Origin: Haloplanus vescus
Lineage (GTDB): Archaea; Halobacteriota; Halobacteria; Halobacteriales; Haloferacaceae
Reading direction: 5' to 3'
DNA length: 64,000 bases
Assembly: GCF_900107665.1 (NCBI RefSeq)
Contig: NZ_FNQT01000001.1
Span: 722,398-786,397 of the forward strand
Shown: one piece after another, positions 7,942 to 17,012 of the stretch
Layout: each line of letters starts with the position of its first letter
How positions within the stretch are numbered: the stretch's first letter is position 1
Program-made: the position numbers and the translations under genes
The notes under the pieces: generated by a model
The model's database searches: none
Told to the model about the DNA's origin: nothing
The model's input: the letters and a program-made list of their open reading frames with translations, nothing else

Positions 7942-9149
7942 CGGAGTTCGAGCAGGTCGGCGCCGCTCGTGACGAGGATCCGATCACCGACGAGTGCCAA
8001 CCCACCGGCTTCCGTCTCGAGTTCTCGCGTCCACAGTCGGTCGCCGGAGCCGGTGTCGTAGGCACGAACAACGCCGCCGACTGACTCGCCGTCGCGGCGT
8101 CGCTCGCCGGCGACGACGAGGGTATCGCCGCCGACGGCGGGTGCGTACGGGTACCAATCCGTCTCGTCGGACCACGCTGTCTCGCCCGTCGTCAGGTCGA
8201 GAGCGACGACACGCCCGCGAGTCCGGTCGCCGAGTCCGACAGCGGTGAATCCCCGGTCGCCGACGAGGGCGGGCGTCGCCACGTCGGCGCCAAGCGAGCG
8301 CGGCTCCCAGAGGAACGCCCCAGTCTCAGTGTCGACGGCGGTGACTGCACCGCCACGGACGGCGTAGGACCCGTGGATGAGGCGGCCGTCGGCGACCGCA
8401 GGCGGGTGATAGAAACCGGGGATTCCCTCGGTGCCGGTGTGCCAGCGACGCGCCGGGCCGGGGTGGAGGTAGCGGTCCATCCCCGTCCGCGGCGCGTAGG
8501 CGACTGTGCCGTCGAGGGGGGCGCTCGCACCGTACAGTCGGCCGTCGGTGAGCACGGGTTTCGCTCCCTCGGCGCGCCAGCGCAGTCCCGTTTCGACGTC
8601 GATGCCGACGAGGTCGCCGCTCTCGACGCCGACGTACACCTCACGCGTGCCGACGGTGAGACCGCTCGGGTCGTCGTCCGGCAACGAGTGCCGATAGATG
8701 CGGTTCCCGTCGGGCGCGTATCCGACGAGCGTCGCGGGCGAGTCCCGATTCAGTTGCGCGGCGTGGAGCGTGCCGTCAGGGCTGAGGCCCGCGAAGGGCG
8801 TGGTCGCGTCGTGGGCGTCTCGCAGTTCGCCGTCGAGGGCGTGCGTCTCCAGCCGGGAGCCGTGCAAAACGAGCGTGTCGTCGCCGACGAGTGGGTGAAA
8901 TCGCGGCTTCTTCGCCGTCGTCGACGCTGTAGTGAGGCGTCGGCTCGTCGGCGCGTCGTTCGGTGGCGTCGCCGACGGGTTGTGAGCGGTGTTCGCGGGG
9001 TCGAAGCGGCGAAGCGGCCACGTACCGTCGGCCGGCGTCCACGACGCAAACGTCGCGTTGGCTCTCCCGCGATAGAGGCGGTGACCACCGTAGGCGGCCG
9101 CGGCAGCGACGGCACCGCCGACGAGACGGCGGCGAGTGATGGAGGGCAT
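7938..9149 (-). CDS. Tat-exported PQQ-like beta-propeller repeat protein
   Basis: A 403-residue protein. The N-terminus SITRRRLVGGAVAAAAAYGG is a twin-arginine export signal. The rest is a chain of beta-propeller repeats of the PQQ/BamB type with recurrent patterns such as GDLVGIDVETGLRWRAEG, AVDTETGAFLWEP, ALDLTTGETAWSDETDW and AYDTGSGDRLWTREL. Such propellers often act as scaffolds or sensors outside the membrane; no quinoprotein dehydrogenase catalytic residues are evident. A TATA-like CCTTTTTGACGG sits about 30 bases upstream of the ATG. The gene for a membrane-anchored unknown overlaps its stop, so the two products probably act together. Confidence 0.85.
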   Translation of the reverse strand: MPSITRRRLVGGAVAAAAAYGGHRLYRGRANATFASWTPADGTWPLRRFDPANTAHNPSATPPNDAPTSRRLTTASTTAKKPRFHPLVGDDTLVLHGSRLETHALDGELRDAHDATTPFAGLSPDGTLHAAQLNRDSPATLVGYAPDGNRIYRHSLPDDDPSGLTVGTREVYVGVESGDLVGIDVETGLRWRAEGAKPVLTDGRLYGASAPLDGTVAYAPRTGMDRYLHPGPARRWHTGTEGIPGFYHPPAVADGRLIHGSYAVRGGAVTAVDTETGAFLWEPRSLGADVATPALVGDRGFTAVGLGDRTRGRVVALDLTTGETAWSDETDWYPYAPAVGGDTLVVAGERRRDGESVGGVVRAYDTGSGDRLWTRELETEAGGLALVGDRILVTSGADLLELR

Positions 9150-9245
9150 CGGGCAGGGATTGCTCCCGCTCCGTCAAAAAGGAACCCGGTTAGCCGAGAC
9201 GTGAGAGGGTGACGCCGAATCGCTCGCCCCTCTCGACTTCGTCCG

Positions 9246-10235
9246 TCAGTCGTCGGCTTCGGCGGTGTCGGCGCCCGGCACCGTCACGTCGGGCAGACCG
9301 GCCTCGATTTCCTCGCGGCGGTCCTCGAAGGAACCGGGGAGGACGAGGCGGCCGCCGAGGTCGTCGAGCGGTTCGTCGCTCGTGTAGCCGGGGTCTTTCG
9401 TCGCGAGCTCGAAGAGGACGCCCCCGTGTTCGCGGACGTAGACCGACCGGAACCAGTGGCGGTCTATCTGTTGGGTGGGGTTCAGGCCCTCGCCGCGGAT
9501 GGCCTCGCGCATCGCCTCTTGGTCCTCGTCGGTCGGCGTCTGGAAGGCGACGTGGTGGACCGTCCCGTGGCCCTGTCGGCCGCCCTCGATGGTCGGGAGG
9601 ATGTCGACGTACTGCCCGACTGTCCCGGTGGCGGCGAAGCGAGTTCGCTCGTCACCGGGCGTGTCGCCCTGTGCTTCTTCGGTACCGACTTCCTCGAAGC
9701 CCATCGTGCGGAGCAAGCCCATCGTCGGATGGGGGTCGGCGAGCCAAAGCGTGACCGAGTGGAAGCCACGGATGGCCACGTCTTCGGAGACGAACTCCGT
9801 CCACGGGACGGTCGGGTCATCCTCCGGAATCTCGACTTCGACGAGTTCGACGGGCAGTCCGTCCGGGTCGCGGAAGGGGAGGACCGTCTCGCCGAAGCGC
9901 TCGACTCGGTCGTCGTAGTCGACGCCGTGGTCGTCGAATCGTGCTTCCCAGAAGTCGAGGCTGCCCTCGGGGACGCGGAAGGCGGTTCGCGACACTTGGC
10001 CGCTCCCGACTTTCCCCTGCGGGAGGTCGCTCCACGGGAAGAACGTCATGCTCGTCCCGGGCGTCCCCTCCGCGTCGGCGAAGAAGAAGTGGTAGGTGCT
10101 CGGGTCGTCCTGATTTATCGACCGCTTCACGAGGCGAAGTCCCAGCGTCTCGACCCAGAAATCGAGGTTCTGCTGGGGGTCGCCGGCGATACACGTGACG
10201 TGGTGGATGCCCGGCGTCGGTGTCGGTTCTGTCAT
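9246..10235 (-). CDS. VOC-family ring-cleaving dioxygenase (MhqO-like)
   Basis: A 329-residue protein with two vicinal-oxygen-chelate domains. The first starts GIHHVTCIAGDPQQNLDFW; the second starts IRGFHSVTLWLADP. Metal-ligand His occur in HHVT and in GTVHHVAFQT, and an acidic ligand is near GGVLFELATKDPGY. This layout matches hydroquinone-type ring-cleaving dioxygenases of the MhqO/YkcA family. The expected role is opening of quinone or catechol-like compounds in the cytoplasm. The ATG at 10235 is preferred to one 21 bases upstream because the family begins with a short lead before GIHH. It lies 75 bases downstream of the P450 gene on the same strand. A TATA-like GATTCAAG about 27 bases upstream suggests it also has its own promoter. 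Confidence 0.88.
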   Translation of the reverse strand: MTEPTPTPGIHHVTCIAGDPQQNLDFWVETLGLRLVKRSINQDDPSTYHFFFADAEGTPGTSMTFFPWSDLPQGKVGSGQVSRTAFRVPEGSLDFWEARFDDHGVDYDDRVERFGETVLPFRDPDGLPVELVEVEIPEDDPTVPWTEFVSEDVAIRGFHSVTLWLADPHPTMGLLRTMGFEEVGTEEAQGDTPGDERTRFAATGTVGQYVDILPTIEGGRQGHGTVHHVAFQTPTDEDQEAMREAIRGEGLNPTQQIDRHWFRSVYVREHGGVLFELATKDPGYTSDEPLDDLGGRLVLPGSFEDRREEIEAGLPDVTVPGADTAEADD

Positions 10236-10310
10236 ACTCCGTTCTAGGTGTCGCACCGACTTGAATCCGCGCTGACACGCGTGTTACCTGGTCACATCAG
10301 CGTCAGGTGC

Positions 10311-11693
10311 TCACCGTGATTGGACGCGGAACTCGGTGCCGGGAGCCATCCGCGCCGTCATTCCCGCGAGGAGTGGCGGGTCGTCCGGCTCCGTGCCCGG
10401 CCACGCGAGGTGGTACTCGCGCCCGATGGTCGCGAGGGCGAGTTTCGCCTCCATCAGCGCGAACCGCCGCCCGATACAGCGGCGCGGCCCGCCGCCGAAG
10501 GGGACGTACGCGAAGTCGGGAATCCGCTCGCGGAGCGACCCGTCCCAGCGCGCGGGGCGGAAGGTTTCGGGGTCGTCGTAGAACCGGGAGTCGGTGTGGA
10601 CTTGGTCGACGGTGAGCCAGACGGGCTCTCCCGCCGGAATCCGGTAGCCGTCCATCGTCACGTCCGTCGTCGTCTCGCGCGGGATGGTGTACACCGGCGG
10701 GTAGCACCGAAGCGCCTCGGTGACGATTCGCTCCGTCACCGAGAGGTCGTCCAAGTCGTCAAGCGTCGGCGGGCCGTCGAGGGTGTCGACTTCGGCGTGG
10801 AATCGGTCGCGGACCTCGGGATGGTGGGCCAGCGCGTAGCAGGCGAAGGAGATGGCGGTGGCGGTGGTGTCGTGGCCGGCGAAGATCATCGTCACCACCT
10901 GGTCGCGGAGGCGGTCGTCGGACAGCGCCTCGCTCTCGACGCCCGACTCCCGGAGCGCGACGAGCAGAGAGAGGAGGTCGTCGGCCTCGGATGGGTCGGC
11001 GGGCGGGTCGTCGGCCTTCTCTTCGAGGAGGTCGGTCGCAACATCCTGGAGGCGGCGCTTCCCACGCTTGAACCGCAGTCGCGCGGGCGTCGGAATCCAC
11101 GTCGGCAGCGGGTAGGAGGTGGGTGCGAACCAGTGATGCAGGTGAGAGGCGGCGGTTCGAATCTCCTCGTCGCCGTCGACGGCGAGTTCGCGGCCGAACA
11201 GCGTCGCGAAGAGCACGTCGAGCGTCAGGTCGCTCGACTCCGCCGCGAGGTCGATTCGCTCGCCCGGCGTCCAGCGCCGACACCGACGCCGAATCTGCTC
11301 GACCATGCCGTCGGCGTAGTCGACGAGGCGGTCACGCGCGAACAGGGGTTGGAGCACGTCGCGCTGGCGCTGCCACGTCTCTCCCTCGACGGCGACGAGG
11401 CCGCCCTCGAACGCCAGCTGGAAGTCGTCGGATTTCCGGAACCTGTCGCGGTCGTTCAGGAGGACGCGCTCGAAGTGGTCGGGGTGGCCGAGGTGGTAGA
11501 CGTCGCCGGGGCCGAGGAGGTGGATGCGGACGAGGTCACGCTCCGCCATCGCCCGCGAGCGAAAGCCCAACACGTCCCGCATCGCACCGACGGTGTGGGT
11601 GAGGTGGTGGCCGACGGTCGATGGATACGGCGGGAGCGACTGCGTGACTGCTCGGTCCGCCTCGTCGCCGTCGTCGGCACGGTCCGCGCCCAT
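10311..11693 (-). CDS. cytochrome P450
   Basis: A 460-residue heme monooxygenase. The I-helix oxygen-activation motif AGHDTTA is near residue 272. The K-helix ExxR is in TEALRCYPP. The heme-binding loop is PFGGGPRRCIGRRFA with the axial Cys at about residue 406. There is no membrane anchor, so it is a soluble class needing a separate ferredoxin and reductase, neither of which is next to it. The following gene on the same strand is a ring-cleaving dioxygenase, which suggests oxidation of an aromatic or quinone-like compound; that link is an inference. It is divergent from the membrane protein at 11777. Confidence 0.95.
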   Translation of the reverse strand: MGADRADDGDEADRAVTQSLPPYPSTVGHHLTHTVGAMRDVLGFRSRAMAERDLVRIHLLGPGDVYHLGHPDHFERVLLNDRDRFRKSDDFQLAFEGGLVAVEGETWQRQRDVLQPLFARDRLVDYADGMVEQIRRRCRRWTPGERIDLAAESSDLTLDVLFATLFGRELAVDGDEEIRTAASHLHHWFAPTSYPLPTWIPTPARLRFKRGKRRLQDVATDLLEEKADDPPADPSEADDLLSLLVALRESGVESEALSDDRLRDQVVTMIFAGHDTTATAISFACYALAHHPEVRDRFHAEVDTLDGPPTLDDLDDLSVTERIVTEALRCYPPVYTIPRETTTDVTMDGYRIPAGEPVWLTVDQVHTDSRFYDDPETFRPARWDGSLRERIPDFAYVPFGGGPRRCIGRRFALMEAKLALATIGREYHLAWPGTEPDDPPLLAGMTARMAPGTEFRVQSR

Positions 11694-11776
11694 GGTCGGG
11701 CATACGGAGTCTGCGGTTTATCTCTTCGGGGGACCCAAAAACAAATGTCTTTGAATCGAGACGTGAGTGGCGAAGG

Positions 11777-12844
11777 ATGGAGTACAACGAGACGTCGCTC
11801 TGGGTGAGTCGAATCGTCGAGTGGGGGCGCGGCTACGTCGACCATCCCGCGGCCGCCGCGCTGTGTACGCTCGGCTGGATTCCGGTCGTGACGACGGCGA
11901 TTGCCCTCGACCCGTCCGAGGCGTCGAATGGGTTTCTCGTCGGGCAAATCCTCGCTTGCCTGATGGTGGTTTCGGCCCCCTACGACGTGTGGTATTACGA
12001 CGAACGGCTCCTCCCGAAGTTCTTCGACGACGTGGAGCTCATCACCGCCGAATCGGACCACGACACGCTGCAGGAACTGGCGACGCGGTACGACCGCCTC
12101 TACTCCTCGTACTGGTGGGCGAGCACGCTCGTGTGGGCCGGACTCGTGCTGACGGTGTTCGTCGTCGGGCAGAGTTACTTCCAGTCACAGGGCATCACCG
12201 GCCCCGTCGAGCAGGGGGCGTATCTCGGCTTCTTCTGTTACTGGCTGCTGTTCGCGGGGCTTCGCTCGCACGGCGCGGTGCTCACCGTCTTCGTCATCCG
12301 GTCGTTCGCGGAGCGAGTCCAACTCGACGTTGACCCCCTCCACCCCGACGGCCTCGGCGGCCTCAGTACCGTCGGGACGTTCGCCATCCGGATGACGGTC
12401 ATCACGTCGCTGGGGTCGTTCGCGCTCCCACTCGCCTTCCAAATCGCGTCCAACATCCAGTACGAATCCGTCGTCTACGTGGGCGTGGGGCTGTTCGTCC
12501 TGCTGGTCGGCCTCAACTTCCTCTATCCGACCTACAAGGTGAACCGGCGGGCTCAGGACCTGCGCGAGCGAATGCTCGACGCACACCGCGAGCGCATCCG
12601 CACGCTCGAAGACCGACTGGCGTTGCTGGCGGAGGGAGACGGCGACTTACCGGACGACCACCTCGCAGACACGGACGACGAACTGCTGGAGATGGAGATT
12701 CGCCGTGCCCGCCGGGAGTTCGAGGACTACCAGAGCGTCCAACTCTACCCACTCTCTATCGGCATCATCACCCGACTGGTCAGTTCGATACTGCTCCCGA
12801 TTTTCTTCATCGTGTTCGAGCTGTTCATCACCGGGTCGCTGTAA
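11777..12844 (+). CDS. multi-pass membrane protein of unknown function
   Basis: A 355-residue protein I cannot assign. Hydrophobic helices are seen near residues 25-45, 53-70, 115-135, 147-170, 205-228, 233-253 and at the C-terminus (about 328-352). Between the sixth and last helix lies a charged helical stretch (about 258-315, RRAQDLRERMLDAHRERIR and LLEMEIRRARREFEDYQ) with coiled-coil character, probably cytoplasmic. It ends five residues after the last helix. The gene is divergent from P450; the 83-base gap holds TATA-like elements for both directions. No catalytic motif is visible. Confidence 0.75.
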   Translation: MEYNETSLWVSRIVEWGRGYVDHPAAAALCTLGWIPVVTTAIALDPSEASNGFLVGQILACLMVVSAPYDVWYYDERLLPKFFDDVELITAESDHDTLQELATRYDRLYSSYWWASTLVWAGLVLTVFVVGQSYFQSQGITGPVEQGAYLGFFCYWLLFAGLRSHGAVLTVFVIRSFAERVQLDVDPLHPDGLGGLSTVGTFAIRMTVITSLGSFALPLAFQIASNIQYESVVYVGVGLFVLLVGLNFLYPTYKVNRRAQDLRERMLDAHRERIRTLEDRLALLAEGDGDLPDDHLADTDDELLEMEIRRARREFEDYQSVQLYPLSIGIITRLVSSILLPIFFIVFELFITGSL

Positions 12845-12943
12845 GCCACCCCCCGGTGAGTCTCGAAACGGGCGCGGCGTCGTCGGGGGGCACCGACGCA
12901 GTTACACGGACCATATAAGTTCGCGGGGCGTGAGCCGTCGACC

Positions 12944-14248
12944 GTGTCTGATCGGTGGCTGTACGGCTGGGGACTCGCGTCCATCGGCCTCGGTGGAGCG
13001 TCGCTCATCGTACCGCTGTACGTCGTTTCGCTGGGTGGCGGCCCGGCGGTGCTCGGCGTCCTCGCCGCCGTCGCCGCCGTCGCGGGCGCGCCGGGAGCGC
13101 TGGTCGTCGGCCGCCTCGCGGACCGGACCGGCCACCGGCGGGGGTACATCCTCGGCGCTATCGGCGTCGTCGCGGCGGGGTTGGCCGGCGTCGCCGCCGT
13201 CGAGTCGATACCGCTGGTCATCGTCGCCAACGCCGCCATCTGGTTCGCGTTCGCGGCGGCGACGCCCGTCCTCACGCTCCTCGTCGTCGTCGACGCGCCC
13301 GAATCCGAGTGGAGCGACCGCATCGCCCGCCTCAACGAGTGGCAGGGGGTCGGGTGGGCGCTCGGCCTGCTGGTCGGGTTCGTGGTCGTCCTCGTCGGGG
13401 AGCGAGTGGTGGGGCTGGCGCCGGTCACCGTCCAGCGACTCGTCTGTCTGGTCTGTGCGGTGAGTACGGGCGTTGGCGGCCTCGTCACCGCGAGCGCGCT
13501 CCCGAAAGAGAGAGAGTCGATGCCCGCCCCCCGGCGTCTTCAGCGGGCAATCACCGCCGCGACGCGCTTCGGCGTCCGCGGCGCCAGTTTCCCCTTCACG
13601 CCGGTCCGGATGGACGTGCGCGGCTTCCACCCGCGTCGCTTCGTCCGGCGGTTCACGCCGGGGCTCGCGCTCTACTTCGTCGCTGTCACGCTCGCGTTCG
13701 CGGGCTTCGGCGCCTTCTTCGCCCCCCTGCCGGCGTATCTGGGCGAGGCTGGCTTCGGCTCCGACGCCGTCTTCGGCCTCTACTTCGCGCTGAACGCCGG
13801 GGCCGCGGTCTTTTTCGGCGTCGCAGCGACGCTCGTGGCGCGCTACGAGGTGGCACTGGTCCACGTCGGGAGCCTCGCCGTCCGCGGCGTCGCCCTCCCA
13901 CTCGTCGTCGTCGCCGGCGGGTCGCTCGCGGCGGCCGTACCGATTTTCGTCGTCGTCGGGTTCACGTGGGCGGTCATCGCCGTCTCGGCGGCGACGCTCG
14001 TGACGCGACTCGCGCCGCCCATCGTCCGCGGCGAAGCGCTCGGCGTCTACAGCGCGCTCTCCGCCGTCGCCGGCGGGATTGGGAGCGTCCTCGGTGGCTG
14101 GGTCGCGGCGACCAGCTACGGCTACGCCTTCGGGCTCGCGGGGGCGCTGGTCTTTGCCGGCGTGGCTATCGTGTTGGTGCTCAGAACGCGTGTGGGTCCG
14201 GACGCCCGCCCGGAGCAGACGGTTTATTCCGCCGACGCCACAGAGTGA
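12944..14248 (+). CDS. major facilitator superfamily transporter
   Basis: A 434-residue carrier with about twelve hydrophobic helices in two halves, split by a charged loop around residues 185-230 (KERESMPAPRRLQRA and similar). The MFS signature between helices 2 and 3 is GRLADRTGHRRGYILGA. The GTG at 12944 is used as start because MSDRWLYGWGLASIGLGG leads directly into helix 1. A TATA-like CCATATAAGTT lies about 30 bases upstream. The potassium channel gene starts three bases after its stop, so the two are probably cotranscribed, though a TATA-like GGTTTATTCC near the 3' end could start the channel separately. Substrate unknown; the sequence resembles drug or metabolite efflux carriers. Confidence 0.85.
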   Translation: MSDRWLYGWGLASIGLGGASLIVPLYVVSLGGGPAVLGVLAAVAAVAGAPGALVVGRLADRTGHRRGYILGAIGVVAAGLAGVAAVESIPLVIVANAAIWFAFAAATPVLTLLVVVDAPESEWSDRIARLNEWQGVGWALGLLVGFVVVLVGERVVGLAPVTVQRLVCLVCAVSTGVGGLVTASALPKERESMPAPRRLQRAITAATRFGVRGASFPFTPVRMDVRGFHPRRFVRRFTPGLALYFVAVTLAFAGFGAFFAPLPAYLGEAGFGSDAVFGLYFALNAGAAVFFGVAATLVARYEVALVHVGSLAVRGVALPLVVVAGGSLAAAVPIFVVVGFTWAVIAVSAATLVTRLAPPIVRGEALGVYSALSAVAGGIGSVLGGWVAATSYGYAFGLAGALVFAGVAIVLVLRTRVGPDARPEQTVYSADATE

Positions 14249-14251
14249 GGT

Positions 14252-15892
14252 ATGGACACGTGGCAGCGCCGGACGCTCGTGTACGTCGTCGGGTTGGTAG
14301 CCGTGATGCTGGCGTACGCCACCGTGTACGATACGGGGATGAGCGTCTTCGAGGGGTCGCCGATAACCTTCCTCCACGCGCTCCAGGTGGTCGTCGAGAC
14401 GTTCACGACGACGGGCTTTGGCTCCGACGCCCCGTGGCAGAGTGCGGAGATGAACGTCCTCGTCATCGTGATGGACCTGACTGGCGTGGTGCTCATCTTC
14501 CTCGCGCTGCCGGTGCTGGTCTTCCCGCTGTTCGAGGAGGCCATCTCGACGACGGTGCCGACAGTGGCGCCGGAGGGCCTCGAAAACCACGTCGTCATCT
14601 GCACGCTGACCCCGCGCGGTGAGACGCTGGTCGACGAACTCGACTCGTGGGGCGTCGACCACCTCGTGCTCGAACCCGACCGCGACCGGGCGAAAGACCA
14701 CTACGAAGCGGGGTACGACGTGATTCACGCCGACCCGCAGTCCGTCGACGGCCTGGAGGCGGCCCGCCTCCCCGAGGCGCGGTGTCTCGTCGCCGACGAC
14801 TCCGACCCCGTCAACACGAGTATCGTCCTCACGGCGAAGGAAGTCGCCGACGACGTGCGAACGGTGAGCGTCGTCGACGACCCCGAACGCGAGCAGTACC
14901 ACCAACTCGCGGGCGCCGACGCCGTGCTCTCGCCGCGTGCGCTCCTCGGCGAAGGCCTCGCTTCGAAGGTGACGACAGGCATCTCGGCGGAGTTGGGCGA
15001 GGCAATCGAGGTCGGCGAGGACTTCGAGGTGGCCGAACTCCCGATTCAGCGGGGGAGCGACCTCGTCGGCCGGACCATCGCCGAGAGCGGCGTCCGCGAA
15101 CGCGCCGGCGTCAACATCATCGGCGCGTGGTTCCGGGGCGAGTTCGAGAGTCCGCCGTCGCCCGATGCGACCCTCGACGGCGGGACGGTCCTCCTCGTCA
15201 CGGGACACGAGGCCCAACTCGAACGACTGAAGCAGATGACCACGTCCGACATCCGTCGGTTCCGGCGGGGGCAGACGCTCGTCGTCGGCCACGGCGAGGT
15301 GGGGACGACGGTCACGAACGCGCTCTCGCGCGCGGACGTCTCACACGTCGCGATGGACCTGACGGACGGGCCGGGCGTCGACGTGGTCGGCGACGCGACC
15401 GACCCCGACGCCCTCTCGCAGGCGGGCGTCGAGGAGGCGCGCTCGGTCATCCTCGCGATTCCGGACGACACGCTCACCGAGTTCGCCATCCTCGTGCTTC
15501 GGGACCTGAACCCCTCCATCGAGATTATCGCTCGCGCCGAGGAGACGGAGAACGTCCAGAAGATGTACCGCGCGGGCGCAGACTACGTCCTCTCGCTCGC
15601 GACGGTCAGCGGTCGGATGCTCGCTTCGACGATTCTGGAAGACGAGGAGGTCATTTCGCTGGACAAGCAGGTGGAGGTGATTCGCACCTCTGCGCCGGGA
15701 CTGGTGGGGCGAACGCTCGGCGAGGCGGACGTCCGCGCCCGAACGGGATGTACCATCGTCGGCGTCGAACGCGACGGCGAGGTAGTCACGGACTTGGGGC
15801 CGGAATTCCGCGTCCGCGAGGGCGACGAACTCATCGTCGCCGGCACCGACGAGGGGACGAACCACTTCACCGAGACGATGGGGAAGAGCTAG
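14252..15892 (+). CDS. two-helix potassium channel with two RCK (TrkA-N/TrkA-C) modules
   Basis: A 546-residue ligand-gated ion channel subunit. Helix 1 (about 8-28), a pore helix (about 42-54), a filter-like FTTTGFGSDAP and helix 2 (about 70-93) form the pore. TTGFG fits the K+ signature T-x-G-Y/F-G, but the Asp that usually follows is Ser. Two Rossmann-type RCK units follow, starting near VVICTLTPRGETLVDEL (about 110) and LVVGHGEVGTTVTNAL (about 345). Each ends in a TrkA-C domain (GSDLVGRTIAESGVR and PGLVGRTLGEADVR). A TATA-like element inside the preceding MFS gene sits 27 bases before its ATG. Its stop overlaps that of the convergent alcohol dehydrogenase in CTAG. The RCK ligand may be nucleotide or cation. 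Confidence 0.88.
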   Translation: MDTWQRRTLVYVVGLVAVMLAYATVYDTGMSVFEGSPITFLHALQVVVETFTTTGFGSDAPWQSAEMNVLVIVMDLTGVVLIFLALPVLVFPLFEEAISTTVPTVAPEGLENHVVICTLTPRGETLVDELDSWGVDHLVLEPDRDRAKDHYEAGYDVIHADPQSVDGLEAARLPEARCLVADDSDPVNTSIVLTAKEVADDVRTVSVVDDPEREQYHQLAGADAVLSPRALLGEGLASKVTTGISAELGEAIEVGEDFEVAELPIQRGSDLVGRTIAESGVRERAGVNIIGAWFRGEFESPPSPDATLDGGTVLLVTGHEAQLERLKQMTTSDIRRFRRGQTLVVGHGEVGTTVTNALSRADVSHVAMDLTDGPGVDVVGDATDPDALSQAGVEEARSVILAIPDDTLTEFAILVLRDLNPSIEIIARAEETENVQKMYRAGADYVLSLATVSGRMLASTILEDEEVISLDKQVEVIRTSAPGLVGRTLGEADVRARTGCTIVGVERDGEVVTDLGPEFRVREGDELIVAGTDEGTNHFTETMGKS

Positions 15893-16905
15893 TCCATCGT
15901 CACGACGAGTTTGCCGAGCGACTCTCGGTCTTTCATCGTGGCGAAGGCCTCGTCCGTCGCCGCCAGCGGGAACGTCTGGTCGACGACGGGGTCGAGGTCG
16001 CCGGCGGCGACGAGGTCGACCAACCGCTCTAGGTCGGCCTGGGTTCCCATCGTGCTCCCGACGACGTGCTTGTGGCCGAGGAACAGGTCGGGGATGTCGA
16101 TTTCTGAGGTGCCGCCGGCAGTCCGCCCGCAGATGACCATCCGCCCGCCGCGGCGCATGAGGTTGAGTCCGAGGTCGGTGTAGGGGCCGCCGAGGTGGTT
16201 GACGACCGCGTCGGGGGTGCCGATGTCGGCGACGGCGGGCCGGAGAGCGTCGGGGTCGGTCCCGCGGACGGTGTGGTCGGCGCCGAGTTCGGCCAGTCGG
16301 TCGAGCTTCGACGCCGACGAGGAGGTGCCGACGGTTCGGACGCCGAGTACGTCCGCGAGTTGGACGGTGGCGACGCCGACGCCGCCGGTCGCGCCGGGGA
16401 CGAAGAGGAGGTCGCCGGCCTCGACATCGGCCCGGCGGAGCATGTGATACGCGGTCAGATAGGCGGTCGGCAGCGTCGCCGCCGTCGTCGCGTCCACGTC
16501 GTCGGGGAGCGGAATCAGGCGGTCGGCATCGACGCGGGCCGATTCCGCGAGGCCGCCGTGGTACAGCGAGAAGGACTCACAGAGGTTCTCGGGGCCCTCG
16601 CGACAGAACCGACAGGTGCCACACGTCTGGTTGGGACAGAGGAGGACACGGTCGCCGGGTTCGAGGTCGGTGACGCCGTCGCCGACGGCAGAGACGACGC
16701 CCGCGACGTCGAGACCGGTGACGAAGGGAAGGTCACTGGGGTCGACCATGGCGGAGTCGCCGTCGAGAATCCAGAGGTCGTGGCGGTTGATTGAGCACGC
16801 CTCAACGTCGACGACGGCCTCGCCCGGGTCGGGTTCAGGCGTCGGTCGTTCGACGATGTTCACGCCGTCCGGTCCGGTCAGTTCGGTGAAAGCTGCGGCA
16901 CGCAT
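15889..16905 (-). CDS. zinc-binding alcohol dehydrogenase-type oxidoreductase
   Basis: A 338-residue medium-chain dehydrogenase. The GroES-like domain carries the catalytic-zinc region GLDVAGVVSAVG and a structural-zinc pattern of cysteines (LCPNQTCGTCRFCREGPENLC). The cofactor domain has GATGGVGVATVQLADVLG. These match the quinone-oxidoreductase/alcohol dehydrogenase branch. The ATG at 16905 (MRAAAFTELTGPDG) is chosen over a start 96 bases upstream because the extra residues are unlike the family and would overlap the promoter region shared with aIF-1A. The stop codons of this gene and the channel gene overlap in CTAG (15889-15892). Confidence 0.9.
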   Translation of the reverse strand: MRAAAFTELTGPDGVNIVERPTPEPDPGEAVVDVEACSINRHDLWILDGDSAMVDPSDLPFVTGLDVAGVVSAVGDGVTDLEPGDRVLLCPNQTCGTCRFCREGPENLCESFSLYHGGLAESARVDADRLIPLPDDVDATTAATLPTAYLTAYHMLRRADVEAGDLLFVPGATGGVGVATVQLADVLGVRTVGTSSSASKLDRLAELGADHTVRGTDPDALRPAVADIGTPDAVVNHLGGPYTDLGLNLMRRGGRMVICGRTAGGTSEIDIPDLFLGHKHVVGSTMGTQADLERLVDLVAAGDLDPVVDQTFPLAATDEAFATMKDRESLGKLVVTMD

Positions 16906-17012
16906 CACCGGCCATTCGATCCGCGGCGGCAAAGGTTCGGGGGCGCTCGAGTCGTGTGAATCGCTAACGCTCGACTCCAACGACTTAACCGTGCGGGTCA
17001 CCTACTAGAGGT

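Noticed and set aside
12902-15292. A 796-codon open frame on the minus strand
   Set aside because: It runs antisense to the MFS carrier and the potassium channel, is full of Arg, Asp and Glu runs with no domain, and arises from high third-position GC on the coding strand.
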